From Sphingomonas psychrolutea (GTDB taxonomy: Bacteria; Pseudomonadota; Alphaproteobacteria; Sphingomonadales; Sphingomonadaceae): DNA of 64,000 nt. The stretch's first letter is position 1. The number at the start of each line of letters is the position of its first letter. The stretch spans positions 1 to 64,000 of the forward strand of contig NZ_BMDW01000018.1 of assembly GCF_014636175.1 (NCBI RefSeq), read 5' to 3'. Below are positions 1-6,429 of the stretch, one piece after another. Below the pieces are notes generated by a model that was not told where the DNA came from, ran no database searches, and saw only the letters and a list, made by a program, of their open reading frames with translations. Both the position numbers and the translations under genes were made by a program.

Positions 1-103
1 CTGGAAACGCATCGGCACCTTGCTCGACGCTTTCCCGCCTCAGGAATGCGCCAACTATCTCAGAAACTCCGGCTACGCTTCAACATAAATGGATCAGACT
101 CTA
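1..103 (+). mobile_element. Right end of an IS630-family insertion sequence
   Basis: The left edge of the window holds the last part of an IS630/Tc1-type element: the end of its transposase frame (2-88) followed by a terminal stretch ending GATCAGACTCTAG. IS630 elements insert at TA dinucleotides and duplicate them. The TA at 102-103 is the likely target duplication, and it lies inside the stop codon of the neighbouring SDR gene, read on the minus strand. The rest of the element lies outside the window, so completeness cannot be judged. Confidence 0.75.
2..88 (+). CDS. IS630-family transposase, C-terminal fragment
   Basis: The frame from base 2 reads 28 codons and stops with TAA at 86-88. 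It ends in ECANYLRNSGYAST, a tail I recognise from IS630-family transposases common in Sphingomonadales. The fragment lies beyond the DDE catalytic core, so nothing can be said about activity. The gene starts upstream of the window and is partial only because of the window edge, as far as can be seen. Confidence 0.75.
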   Translation, partial: WKRIGTLLDAFPPQECANYLRNSGYAST

Positions 104-844
104 GTTTCGCGCCACCGCGAAGCCCGCGAACGACTGGTTGACCGGCATCAGTTCCAGCGTGTTGATGTTGAGGTGCACCGGCAATTCGGCGACCCACAAC
201 AAGGTGGCGGCGATATCTTCGCCGGTCATCGGATCAACTCCGCCATAGAGTTTGTCCGAGGCCGCCCGATCGCCGCCGGTGCGCACGACGGTGAATTCGG
301 TTTCGACCATGCCCGGCTCGATTGAGGTGACACGCACGCCAGTGCCGTGGAGATCGGCGCGCAGCCCAAGCGAGAATTGGCGCACGAACGCCTTGGTCCC
401 GGCATAGACGTTGCCGCCGGCATACGGATAGTTCGCCGCGACCGACGACAGGTTGATGATCGCGCCCTTCGTATCGATCAAACGCGGCAGCAGCATCCGC
501 GTCACCGCGACCAACGCCGAGACGTTGGTGTCGATCATCGTCTGCCAATCATCGAGATTGCTCTGCTGCGCGGGCGCGGTGCCGAGCGCGAGGCCGGCAT
601 TGTTGATCAGCAGATCGATGCGGGCGAAATCTTCGGGCAGCCCGGCGATAGCGGCGTCCATCGCGGCGCGGTCGCGTACGTCGACGTTCAGCGTGTGGAC
701 CGAATCCCCCAGCGAGTCGCGTAAAGCGCTCAGCCGCTCGGCGCGGCGGCCGGTGGTGACGACGCGCCAGCCCGAGGCGACGAACGCGCGGACCGCAGCC
801 TCGCCAATGCCCGACGTGCCGCCTGTGATGAAGGCCGTGCGCAT
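101..844 (-). CDS. YdfG-like short-chain dehydrogenase/reductase
   Basis: A 247-residue classical SDR that should use NADP(H). The nucleotide-binding motif TGGTSGIG is at residues 7-14, NNAG is near 81-84, and the catalytic triad is Ser134, Tyr147 and Lys151 (YAGTK). The tail INTLELMPVNQSFAG closely resembles E. coli YdfG, which reduces 3-hydroxy acids and malonic semialdehyde, so a small hydroxyacid or semialdehyde substrate is likely. An upstream extension of the frame would run through tRNA-Phe, so I start at the ATG at 844, preceded by GGAG. The stop codon coincides with the TA junction of the IS630 element, so the last codon or two may have changed on insertion. Confidence 0.85.
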   Translation of the reverse strand: MRTAFITGGTSGIGEAAVRAFVASGWRVVTTGRRAERLSALRDSLGDSVHTLNVDVRDRAAMDAAIAGLPEDFARIDLLINNAGLALGTAPAQQSNLDDWQTMIDTNVSALVAVTRMLLPRLIDTKGAIINLSSVAANYPYAGGNVYAGTKAFVRQFSLGLRADLHGTGVRVTSIEPGMVETEFTVVRTGGDRAASDKLYGGVDPMTGEDIAATLLWVAELPVHLNINTLELMPVNQSFAGFAVARN

Positions 845-876
845 CACCTGAACTCCGTCGCTGTCTGAAAAGAAAA

Positions 877-952
877 TGGTGCCCGAGGGCGGATTCGAAC
901 CACCGACACTGCGATTTTCAGTCGCATGCTCTACCAACTGAGCTACTCGGGC
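877..952 (-). tRNA. tRNA-Phe (GAA)
   Basis: Read on the minus strand, a 76-nt cloverleaf begins GCCCGAGTAGCTCAG and ends in GGTTCGAATCC, CTCGGGC and ACCA. The acceptor stem pairs GCCCGAG with CTCGGGC. The D-arm has GTAGAGC and the T-loop TTCGAAT. The anticodon stem-loop GCGACTGAAAATCGC carries GAA, which reads phenylalanine codons. The CCA end is encoded. It lies between the SDR and yacG genes. Confidence 0.97.
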
Positions 953-982
953 ACACCCGGAAAGCTCCGGGGGAGCGGCCTC

Positions 983-1168
983 TTAGTCACGCTCTGGCGT
1001 GGTGTCCAGCCCGTCTTCTTCTTCGCCGGGCGGCGTGCTGACCGGGATCGCATAACCCTCGCCCAGCCATTGCATCAGGTCGCGGTCGCGGCAGCCTTGC
1101 GAGCAGAACGGGGCGTGCGCCACGGAAGGCGGTTTGCCGCACAGCGGGCAGGGTTTGGAACGCGCCAT
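983..1168 (-). CDS. yacG: DNA gyrase inhibitor / zinc-binding protein YacG
   Basis: A 61-residue zinc-ribbon protein. The four zinc ligands are in CPLCGK near the start and FCSQGCR in the middle, followed by the conserved DLMQWLGEGYAIP segment and an acidic tail. YacG binds and inhibits DNA gyrase in E. coli. The ATG shares its last base with the TAA of the upstream RNase G-like gene (TAATG), so the two are probably translationally coupled in a maf / RNase-like / yacG operon, an arrangement common in alphaproteobacteria. Confidence 0.93.
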   Translation of the reverse strand: MARSKPCPLCGKPPSVAHAPFCSQGCRDRDLMQWLGEGYAIPVSTPPGEEEDGLDTTPERD

Positions 1169-2124
1169 TATCGTACCTCGAACGTGCAGGCCACGCCGGT
1201 ACGCCGGGCGAGCGCGGCGATCCAGTGCGGATTGGCGGCGAGCGCCCTTTGCACAGCCGCCGAGACGCTGTGCACGGCGGGCACGGGTGGGGGCGTGCGC
1301 TCGATTCGGCGGAGCAGCGCGCGCGCCTCGGCGGCAGCGGGATCGGCGCGGAGCAGTTCGGGGAGCGCGATGCGAGTGCGCCGCCGCACGATCTGGACGA
1401 AGCCGAAGCCGTTCATCGCGGTGCGTTCGAACGGTTGCGGCAGCCCGGCGTCGATCGCGGCATCGACCGCGGCGCGCGCCGCCTTGCCTTGCAGCGTCGG
1501 GAAATCGACGCCGATCGACCCGCCGATATCCAACCGGACGATCGCCGCGGCGACGGCATGCGCGGCGGCCAGCGCGAGCGGCTCGAGCGGGGGATGGCCG
1601 TCGACGTCGAACAATGTCATCGCAGGCGTGGGGGACATGCGCAGCGCGCCGCCGGTTGGGCCGGCGAAGATGATGTCGCCGGTCAGCGCTTCCTCGAGCA
1701 CTTCGGACCAGCCTGCGGCCTCAAGGTGATCGGCTTCGTGCGGCAAGCAATGGCGGACCGGGATGCCGGTCGCTTCGATCCGCTCCAGCAGCGTCGGGCC
1801 GGGGCGCTCGGGTCCGTCGGCGGGGGCGGCGCGGGGGAGTTTGTGGCGGCCCGGCTCTGGGATCGCTTCACGGATCAGTTCGATGTGGAGCGCGGCGCCT
1901 TGCGTGATGCCGGGGGGCAGAGGCGAGAGCAGCGCCTCGCCGCCGTCGAAGCTGACGCGGCCTTCGCGGCCCTTGACGGTGATCTCGACCAGGCGGGCGG
2001 GGAGGATCGCACCGATTCGGGGGCCGGGCCGGTCCAGTTCGATCCGCGCCTCGCGGATCGTGCCGTTCGCGACCAGCGCCGCGCGGGCCTCGCCGATTCC
2101 GGCCTCAAAGAGCCATTCAGCCAA
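1168..2124 (-). CDS. Divergent ribonuclease E/G family protein
   Basis: A 318-residue protein related to the catalytic half of RNase E/G but much shorter than the roughly 490-residue RNase G. The DNase I-like core is visible: TLFDVDG, an amphipathic helix with many alanines, and IGGSIGVDFPTL match the family segments that carry the two metal-binding aspartates. The S1 RNA-binding part at the N-terminus is reduced, and the zinc-link cysteine motif of RNase E is absent. Its place between maf and yacG is typical of sphingomonads. It overlaps maf by 8 nt. RNase activity is inferred from homology only. Confidence 0.8.
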   Translation of the reverse strand: MAEWLFEAGIGEARAALVANGTIREARIELDRPGPRIGAILPARLVEITVKGREGRVSFDGGEALLSPLPPGITQGAALHIELIREAIPEPGRHKLPRAAPADGPERPGPTLLERIEATGIPVRHCLPHEADHLEAAGWSEVLEEALTGDIIFAGPTGGALRMSPTPAMTLFDVDGHPPLEPLALAAAHAVAAAIVRLDIGGSIGVDFPTLQGKAARAAVDAAIDAGLPQPFERTAMNGFGFVQIVRRRTRIALPELLRADPAAAEARALLRRIERTPPPVPAVHSVSAAVQRALAANPHWIAALARRTGVACTFEVR

Positions 2125-2698
2125 GCGTCACGCCCGATGCCAGCAACAGCGCGCGCGTCTCGAACAAAGGCAAGCCCATCACCCCCGAATGCGAGCCCGA
2201 GAGGAAGCGCACGAACGCCTCGGCGCGGCCCTGGATAGCATAGCCGCCGGCCTTGCCCAACCCCTCGCCGCACGCGATGTAGCCGTCGATCTCGGACGCC
2301 GAGAGCGGTTTGAAAGCGAGAATCGTGTCGGACAGGCGGGTGCGGACGGTGCCGTCGGCGGCGATGACGCAGACCGCGGTGAGGCAATGATGGCGGCGGC
2401 CCGAGAGGAGCCCCAACATATGGCGGACGCTGGCATCGTCCTCCGCCTTGCCAAGGATGCGGCGGCCGAGCGCGATCGTCGTGTCGCCCGCCAGGATGAT
2501 CTCACCGGACGCGCGGGGCACGGCGTGCGCCTTGGCGAGCGCGACGCGCTGGACATAGACGCGCGGCGATTCGGCCTTCAGCGGGCTTTCATCGACATCG
2601 GGCGCGGCGGCGCGCGACGGCACGACACCGAGCCGCGCGAGGAGCTCGGCGCGGCGGGGGGAGGTGGAGGCGAGGATTAGGTGCGGGTTGAGGGTCAC
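2117..2698 (-). CDS. maf: Maf-like nucleoside triphosphate pyrophosphatase
   Basis: A 193-residue Maf/YceF/YhdE-family house-cleaning NTP pyrophosphatase that would hydrolyse non-canonical or modified dNTPs to monophosphates. The N-terminal signature LASTSPRRAELL is intact, as are VDES, LAGDTTIALGRRILGK and the later SGSHSGVMGLPL segment. The start is GTG at 2698; the nearby ATG on that strand is out of frame. The gene heads the maf / RNase-like / yacG cluster and lies downstream of infA, with a palindromic repeat between them. Confidence 0.93.
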   Translation of the reverse strand: MTLNPHLILASTSPRRAELLARLGVVPSRAAAPDVDESPLKAESPRVYVQRVALAKAHAVPRASGEIILAGDTTIALGRRILGKAEDDASVRHMLGLLSGRRHHCLTAVCVIAADGTVRTRLSDTILAFKPLSASEIDGYIACGEGLGKAGGYAIQGRAEAFVRFLSGSHSGVMGLPLFETRALLLASGVTLG

Positions 2699-2722
2699 GT
2701 CATTCCTTCCCCGTCAAACTAC

Positions 2723-2825
2723 CACCCCGGCGCAGGCCGGCGCCCAGTTGCACAGGTCGAGGCAACGGAGCGCAGCGGCCAAACTCAGAGGCTTCGCGAC
2801 TGGGCCCCGGCTTTCGCCGGGGAAG
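2723..2825. repeat. Paired-hairpin repeat, family A (CCCCGGCG...CCGGGG arms)
   Basis: Left arm at about 2723-2751 and inverted right arm at about 2796-2825 (ACTGGGCCCCGGCTTTCG then CCGGGG). The linker contains AACGGAGCGCAGCGG, also found in the copy at 12346-12450. It sits between infA and maf, both on the minus strand, so it is transcribed if they are co-transcribed. The left arm is degenerate, with GGCGCCCAG in place of GGGGCCCAG. Confidence 0.8.
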
Positions 2826-2852
2826 TGCATAAAAGGGAAGCCCGAGTGCCGC

Positions 2853-3071
2853 TTACTTGAACCGGTACGTGATCCGCCCCTTGGTCAGATCATACGGGGT
2901 CAGCTCGACCAGCACTTCGTCGCCCACCAGCACGCGGATGCGGTTCTTGCGCATCTTGCCGGCGGTGTGACCGAGGATCTCATGATCGTTCTCAAGCTTC
3001 ACGCGGAACATGGCGTTGGGCAAAAGCTCCACCACCTGGCCGCGCATTTCGAGCAGTTCTTCTTTTGCCAA
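2853..3071 (-). CDS. infA: Translation initiation factor IF-1
   Basis: A 72-residue single S1/OB-fold protein, the normal IF-1 length. [20 protein letters not shown] opens the first strands, and [28 protein letters not shown] is the family signature. IF-1 binds the ribosomal A site during initiation and assists IF-2 and IF-3. The start follows a purine-rich AGAGG segment. The gene stands alone, with a repeat between it and maf and a 343-nt region upstream that must contain its promoter. Confidence 0.98.
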   Translation of the reverse strand: MAKEELLEMRGQVVELLPNAMFRVKLENDHEILGHTAGKMRKNRIRVLVGDEVLVELTPYDLTKGRITYRFK

Positions 3072-3414
3072 ACAAACCTCTGGGGAATTTACGGGAATTC
3101 GTGAGCGCGGCGCATAGCGGATGGCCGCGCAAAAGGGAAGCGCGCGTGGGGCCGGGGTGCGGCGCGGAAGTTTAGGCTAAGTTTAGGGGTAAAACGATTG
3201 CGCGCGACGGGCGAACGGGGATGGGTGAAGGGCGGCAGGTCAGTGGAAGGTCACGCGAAACGCATATCTTCAACCGTTCGACACGAACGGATGGGGAAGC
3301 GGGCCAGCGGTGGGAAAGAGCGGGCCGACGCCGGGTGCCATTTGGGCTGGGGCGCGGGCCGGTGCGGAGTGTGCCGAAGGTTGGGGATGTAGGACAGCGC
3401 TTAATCCGGGCACC
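3072..3414. other. Gene-free interval between infA and hicB
   Basis: A stretch of 343 bases without a convincing gene. A 60-codon minus-strand frame at 3270-3452 is proline-rich, overlaps hicB and looks spurious. The region must hold the infA promoter, but I see no clear hexamer pair. It contains two 9-bp direct repeats AAGTTTAGG (3168-3176 and 3179-3187) on an 11-bp pitch. No RNA gene or strong terminator hairpin was recognised. Confidence 0.5.
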
Positions 3415-3804
3415 TTAAGCGTTCCGGGCGGCCAGCGCGACGCGGGCGGCATCGGCGAGAAAGCCCGAACGATTGGGCGCTACCCGGTCGATGCGAGCGA
3501 GCAACCCTTCGTCAATCGACACCTGAACGCGTACCGATCGCCCTGGCTGTTCCCCCCGAACGAGCATCCGCGCGGCCTCGATTACGTCGGGGTCGGGCGG
3601 GATGGCATCGAGGTCGCCCGGCACGGGGAAGGCGATTCCGTCCTCGGCCAGCCCGCTCAAATGCAGATCGAGCGCTTCCTCGGCATTGCGTGCTGCGTCC
3701 TGCAGCGTGTCGCCCGCCGACACACAGCCGGGCAAATCGGGGAAGAACACGCCATAGCCATGCGGCCCGCGTTCGATGATGGCGGGATAATAGACCGCCG
3801 TCAT
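3415..3804 (-). CDS. hicB: HicB-family antitoxin
   Basis: A 129-residue antitoxin of a HicAB module. The N-terminal partially degraded RNase H-like domain is seen in YYPAIIERGPHGYGVFFPDLPGC and AGDTLQDAARNAEEAL. The C-terminal 45 residues (SVRVQVSIDEGLLARIDRVA, then FLADAARVAL) look like a ribbon-helix-helix DNA-binding domain, so it should repress its own operon, probably through the palindrome at 3978-3998. It lies 13 nt downstream of hicA in the usual toxin-first order. Unlike its partner it appears complete. Confidence 0.9.
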   Translation of the reverse strand: MTAVYYPAIIERGPHGYGVFFPDLPGCVSAGDTLQDAARNAEEALDLHLSGLAEDGIAFPVPGDLDAIPPDPDVIEAARMLVRGEQPGRSVRVQVSIDEGLLARIDRVAPNRSGFLADAARVALAARNA

Positions 3805-3817
3805 CGCGACACCGCGC

Positions 3818-3967
3818 TCAGCGCAGTTTGAGGCCCGATTGCCGTTCGATGCTTTTGAGCGTGCCGACCGGCAAAGCGGGGTGCTTGAATTGCTTGTGGC
3901 TGCCGGACTGACGCACTTCCAACCATCCCGCCGCTTCGAGCCTCCGGATCACATCGCCGCTACGCAT
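3818..3967 (-). CDS. hicA: HicA-family toxin, internally shortened
   Basis: The ATG at 3967 gives 49 codons before TGA at 3818. HicA toxins are double-stranded-RNA-binding-fold mRNA interferases of about 60 residues. The start MRSGDVIRRLEAAGWLEVRQ and the catalytic GSHKQFKHP are present, but the sequence then jumps to LPVGTLKSIERQSGLKLR. The expected strand around GxVTVPHPKKD, about 10-12 residues, is missing without a frameshift. An in-frame deletion is the simplest reading, and the toxin may be inactive. A longer frame from an upstream start is possible but does not restore the missing middle. Confidence 0.8.
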   Translation of the reverse strand: MRSGDVIRRLEAAGWLEVRQSGSHKQFKHPALPVGTLKSIERQSGLKLR

Positions 3968-3977
3968 GGCGGCATTC

Positions 3978-3998
3978 GTTGTGTATGTAATACACAAC
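3978..3998. promoter_or_regulatory. Perfect palindrome upstream of hicA, probable HicB operator
   Basis: Two perfect 9-bp half-sites, GTTGTGTAT and ATACACAAC, flank a 3-bp spacer. The palindrome ends 11 bp from the hicA start codon, where it would overlap the promoter or the early transcript. It is notably AT-rich for this genome. HicB proteins with a ribbon-helix-helix tail bind such inverted repeats to autorepress. The operator assignment is inferred from position and symmetry. Confidence 0.65.
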
Positions 3999-4016
3999 AA
4001 AGGCGGTGCCAAGCAT

Positions 4017-5732
4017 CTACAGCAAACTCCCCTGGCTGCTCATATCCTCGCGGCCCGCACGTTTCATGCCGGCGGTGGGGTCGACATAGGGCATGTCGGG
4101 CTTCTTGCCCTGGAACAGCTCGGCGAGCGTGATGATCTGAAGCCGGGCGTAGCTTTTTCCGGTCGCCTCGGACTGGAAACGGCCGACCGCCGCCGCCTCG
4201 CGCTCCATCACGCTGGTCGGCAGCGCCTTGGTGATGAACACGCCGATCGGCGCCTTCTCGCGCTCCATGGCAGAGTGGAGATCGCGGATCATCTGCACGC
4301 CGACATTGTCGCCGCCCTTGACCGAGACGAGCGCCTTTTCGGTCTTCTTGCCGTCGGGCTTGAAATAGATGAGGCCGTCGATGCCGCCATCGGCCCCCTT
4401 CTTCTTGCCGCCGAAGGGCATCGCATCGACCATCGACACCGCCCACCATTGGAACTGATATTTGTCGCGTGTCGCCAGATCGACGGCGGAGGCGAGGTCC
4501 TTGGGCGTGCCCTCGACCGTGAAGGCGATGCCGGGGAAGGCGGCCTTCATGCGCTTTTCGATCAGGCTGATCGCGAGGTGGGTGATGTCGATGCCGATCC
4601 ACTGCCGCCCGAGCTTCTGTGCGGCATGGACCGCGGTGCCGCAGCCGCAGAACGGATCGAGCACCACGTCGCCGGGGTTGGACGAGGCGGCGATGATGCG
4701 TTCGAGCAGCCCAACGGGTTTCTGCGTCGGGTAACCAAGGCGTTCCTCGTCGCCTTGAGCCGTCAGCCAACGGACGTCCTCATCGATGCCCTCGTGCGAA
4801 CCGTACAGCGCACCACGAGTGTGGGGCTGATACGACCAGACATCCTGCAAAAGAAGTCCGGGACTTCGATCCAGGTATTGGCGATAGGTCGGGAGCGCCC
4901 CGCTGTCGGCAGGTGGAAAGTCAATCACTCCCATGTCGGCTAGCGCGTAGAGCTTCTCGTGCTGAGGGAGGTCGGGATCGATTCCCAGCGCGGTGACCAG
5001 ATCGCTCGGCACTGCCCAATGCCGTTTTGCCGCCGTTGGATCATAACCGCGCCAAGGCTTTCCAGATTCTCCGTTTCGCAAGCCAGCGCCATGAATTGAG
5101 TTTCCCCAATAGCGACCGCGCTCATCGGACTTCTTGAAATAGCCATCCACGTGGCCTTGAGAATAGGGACGAAAAACCGGTCTGTGGACGTAACGTGGAG
5201 ATTTGCGCACAAAATGGATCACGTCATGCACGGGGCCAAAACGGCGTGCATTGTTATGTTATCCGGTACGACGCCAGATGATTTCGTTCAGGTAATTGTC
5301 CGCCCCAAACACCCCATCCAGCAACAGCTTGAGGTAATGGCTCGCGGTCGGGTCGCAGTGGAGGTACAGGCTGCCGGTCGGCTTGAGCACGCGGTGCAGT
5401 TCGATCAGGCGGATCGCCATCATCGCGAGATACGCCATCATGTCGTTCTCGCCGAGGAAACCGCGCATCGCGTTCAAAAGGTCGAACGCCTTGGTGTTGC
5501 CGCTGCGCGCGACCTGGTCGAAGGCGTCCTCGGCATGGTCGTTCCAATGCCAGGTATCCTCGAACGCCTCGATCTGCGCGTCGGACGAGCTGCCGGTCGG
5601 CGATTTAAACAGGATGTTGTAATTGGCGTTCGAATTGAACGGCGGGTCGAGATAGACGAGATCGACGCTCTCGCTCTGCACGGACTCGCGCAGGACCGAG
5701 AGGTTGTCGCCGTAATAGAGCCGGTTGGTCAT
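4017..5732 (-). pseudogene. DNA methyltransferase / Mrr-like nuclease fusion with one in-frame stop
   Basis: One 571-codon frame runs from ATG at 5732 to 4017, broken only by TAA at 5259-5261 (codon 158). The first 157 codons carry YYGDN and the catalytic motif IV DPPF of a beta-class N6-adenine/N4-cytosine methyltransferase. The part after the stop resumes HNNARRFGPVHDVIHF and contains the SAM motif DPFCGCGTA. The C-terminal third (ADGGIDGLIYF, then ALVSVKGG) looks like an Mrr-type PD-(D/E)xK nuclease domain. A single base change, for example TCA to TAA, would explain the break. The ATG overlaps the upstream mazF-like stop by 4 nt. A GTG at 5231 could start a separate C-terminal polypeptide. 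Confidence 0.8.
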
Positions 5733-6073
5733 GGGGTTGCGATCCAGGCCAACGCTTCCGACAGGCGCGCGGCAATGTGGGTCATTTCCGGCCCGGGCAT
5801 GTGTCCGATCACGTTCGCGCGAGAGACGGCGAGCGTTGCGATCTTACCGGTACGGACCTTTGACGGGATCGGTAGCCCCGCTGCTTCATGGTCGGTAATG
5901 ACGACGTCGCCCGGCCATGCGGGTCGGGCCGCGTTGGTGATCATCGACGCCCAGCACAGGTTTGCCGCTTCCCCAAGACCAACCGCGACGATTACCGCCG
6001 GACGGGAACGCATCCGGTTGGTTTCGACATAGGGGTACGCGACCCAGACGATGTCACCGATCGCCAAGGACAT
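5729..6073 (-). CDS. PemK/MazF-family toxin
   Basis: A 114-residue protein with the MazF/PemK barrel start GDIVWVAYPYVE, the RPAVIVAVG strand that bears the conserved Arg-Pro, then GDVVITDHEAAGLPIPSKVRTGKIATL. Such toxins are single-strand-specific mRNA endoribonucleases. Two adjacent ATGs (6076 and 6073) precede SLAIGD; I use the second. The start overlaps the end of the antitoxin gene by about 20 nt. The TGA overlaps the ATG of the broken methyltransferase (ATGA), so toxin and methyltransferase translation were probably coupled. Confidence 0.85.
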   Translation of the reverse strand: MSLAIGDIVWVAYPYVETNRMRSRPAVIVAVGLGEAANLCWASMITNAARPAWPGDVVITDHEAAGLPIPSKVRTGKIATLAVSRANVIGHMPGPEMTHIAARLSEALAWIATP

Positions 6074-6278
6074 CATAGGCCTTGTCGGCTTCGTCCGCCC
6101 ATTCGGTGAACATCGCGAAGGGATCATCGAACGGATTGGCCGCGCGCCGTCGGCGGAGCACGACCCGATCGCCGTCAATCTCATATTCCAGCTCGTCGCC
6201 CTGATGCAGATCGAGCGCCGTGCGCACGGCGCGCGGAATGGTCGTCTGCGCCTTGCCGGAGATGCGAGAGTGGATCAT
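6054..6278 (-). CDS. AbrB/MazE-family antitoxin
   Basis: A 74-residue swapped-hairpin (SpoVT/AbrB) protein. The N-terminus SRISGKAQTTIPRAVRTALDLHQGDELEYEI is the classical DNA-binding fold. The acidic C-terminus (FDDPFAMFTEWADEADKAYD) is the part expected to wrap the toxin. A longer upstream frame is low-complexity, so I start at the ATG at 6278. A 7-bp inverted repeat just upstream is the probable operator. It heads the minus-strand mazE-mazF-methyltransferase group. Confidence 0.88.
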   Translation of the reverse strand: MIHSRISGKAQTTIPRAVRTALDLHQGDELEYEIDGDRVVLRRRRAANPFDDPFAMFTEWADEADKAYDVLGDR

Positions 6279-6288
6279 TTCGCGCAAA

Positions 6289-6305
6289 GTAAGGAAAGTC
6301 CTTAC
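6289..6305. promoter_or_regulatory. Inverted repeat upstream of the mazE-like gene, probable autoregulatory operator
   Basis: GTAAGGA and TCCTTAC are perfect 7-bp half-sites around a 3-bp spacer, 10 bp upstream of the antitoxin start. AbrB-fold antitoxins bind short symmetric sites at their own promoters, so this fits an operator. The assignment is by position and symmetry only. Confidence 0.6.
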
Positions 6306-6350
6306 CGGGGGCAAGGGGGAGATAGAGGGGGGGAGGGGTAGAAGGGGCGT

Positions 6351-6429
6351 CGTGGCAAAGCCACGCCGTCGGACGGGTGGCCGCTGGGCCACCCGCCGTC
6401 CGGTCGCGCTTGCTGAGCTTTCGCTCAGC
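6351..6429 (-). terminator. Stacked hairpins after hppA
   Basis: Three stem-loops follow one another in the hppA transcript: GCTGAG/CTCAGC across the stop codon (6412-6429), a long stem GGACGGGTGGC against GCCACCCGCCGTCC (6371-6401), and CGTGGC/GCCACG (6351-6365). The downstream RNA is C- and U-rich without a clean U-tract. They sit between the convergently read end of hppA and the mazE promoter. Terminator function is likely but not certain. Confidence 0.5.

Noticed and set aside
3270..3452. A 60-codon minus-strand frame before hicB
   Set aside because: Proline- and alanine-rich, overlaps hicB in another frame, and has no ribosome-binding site.
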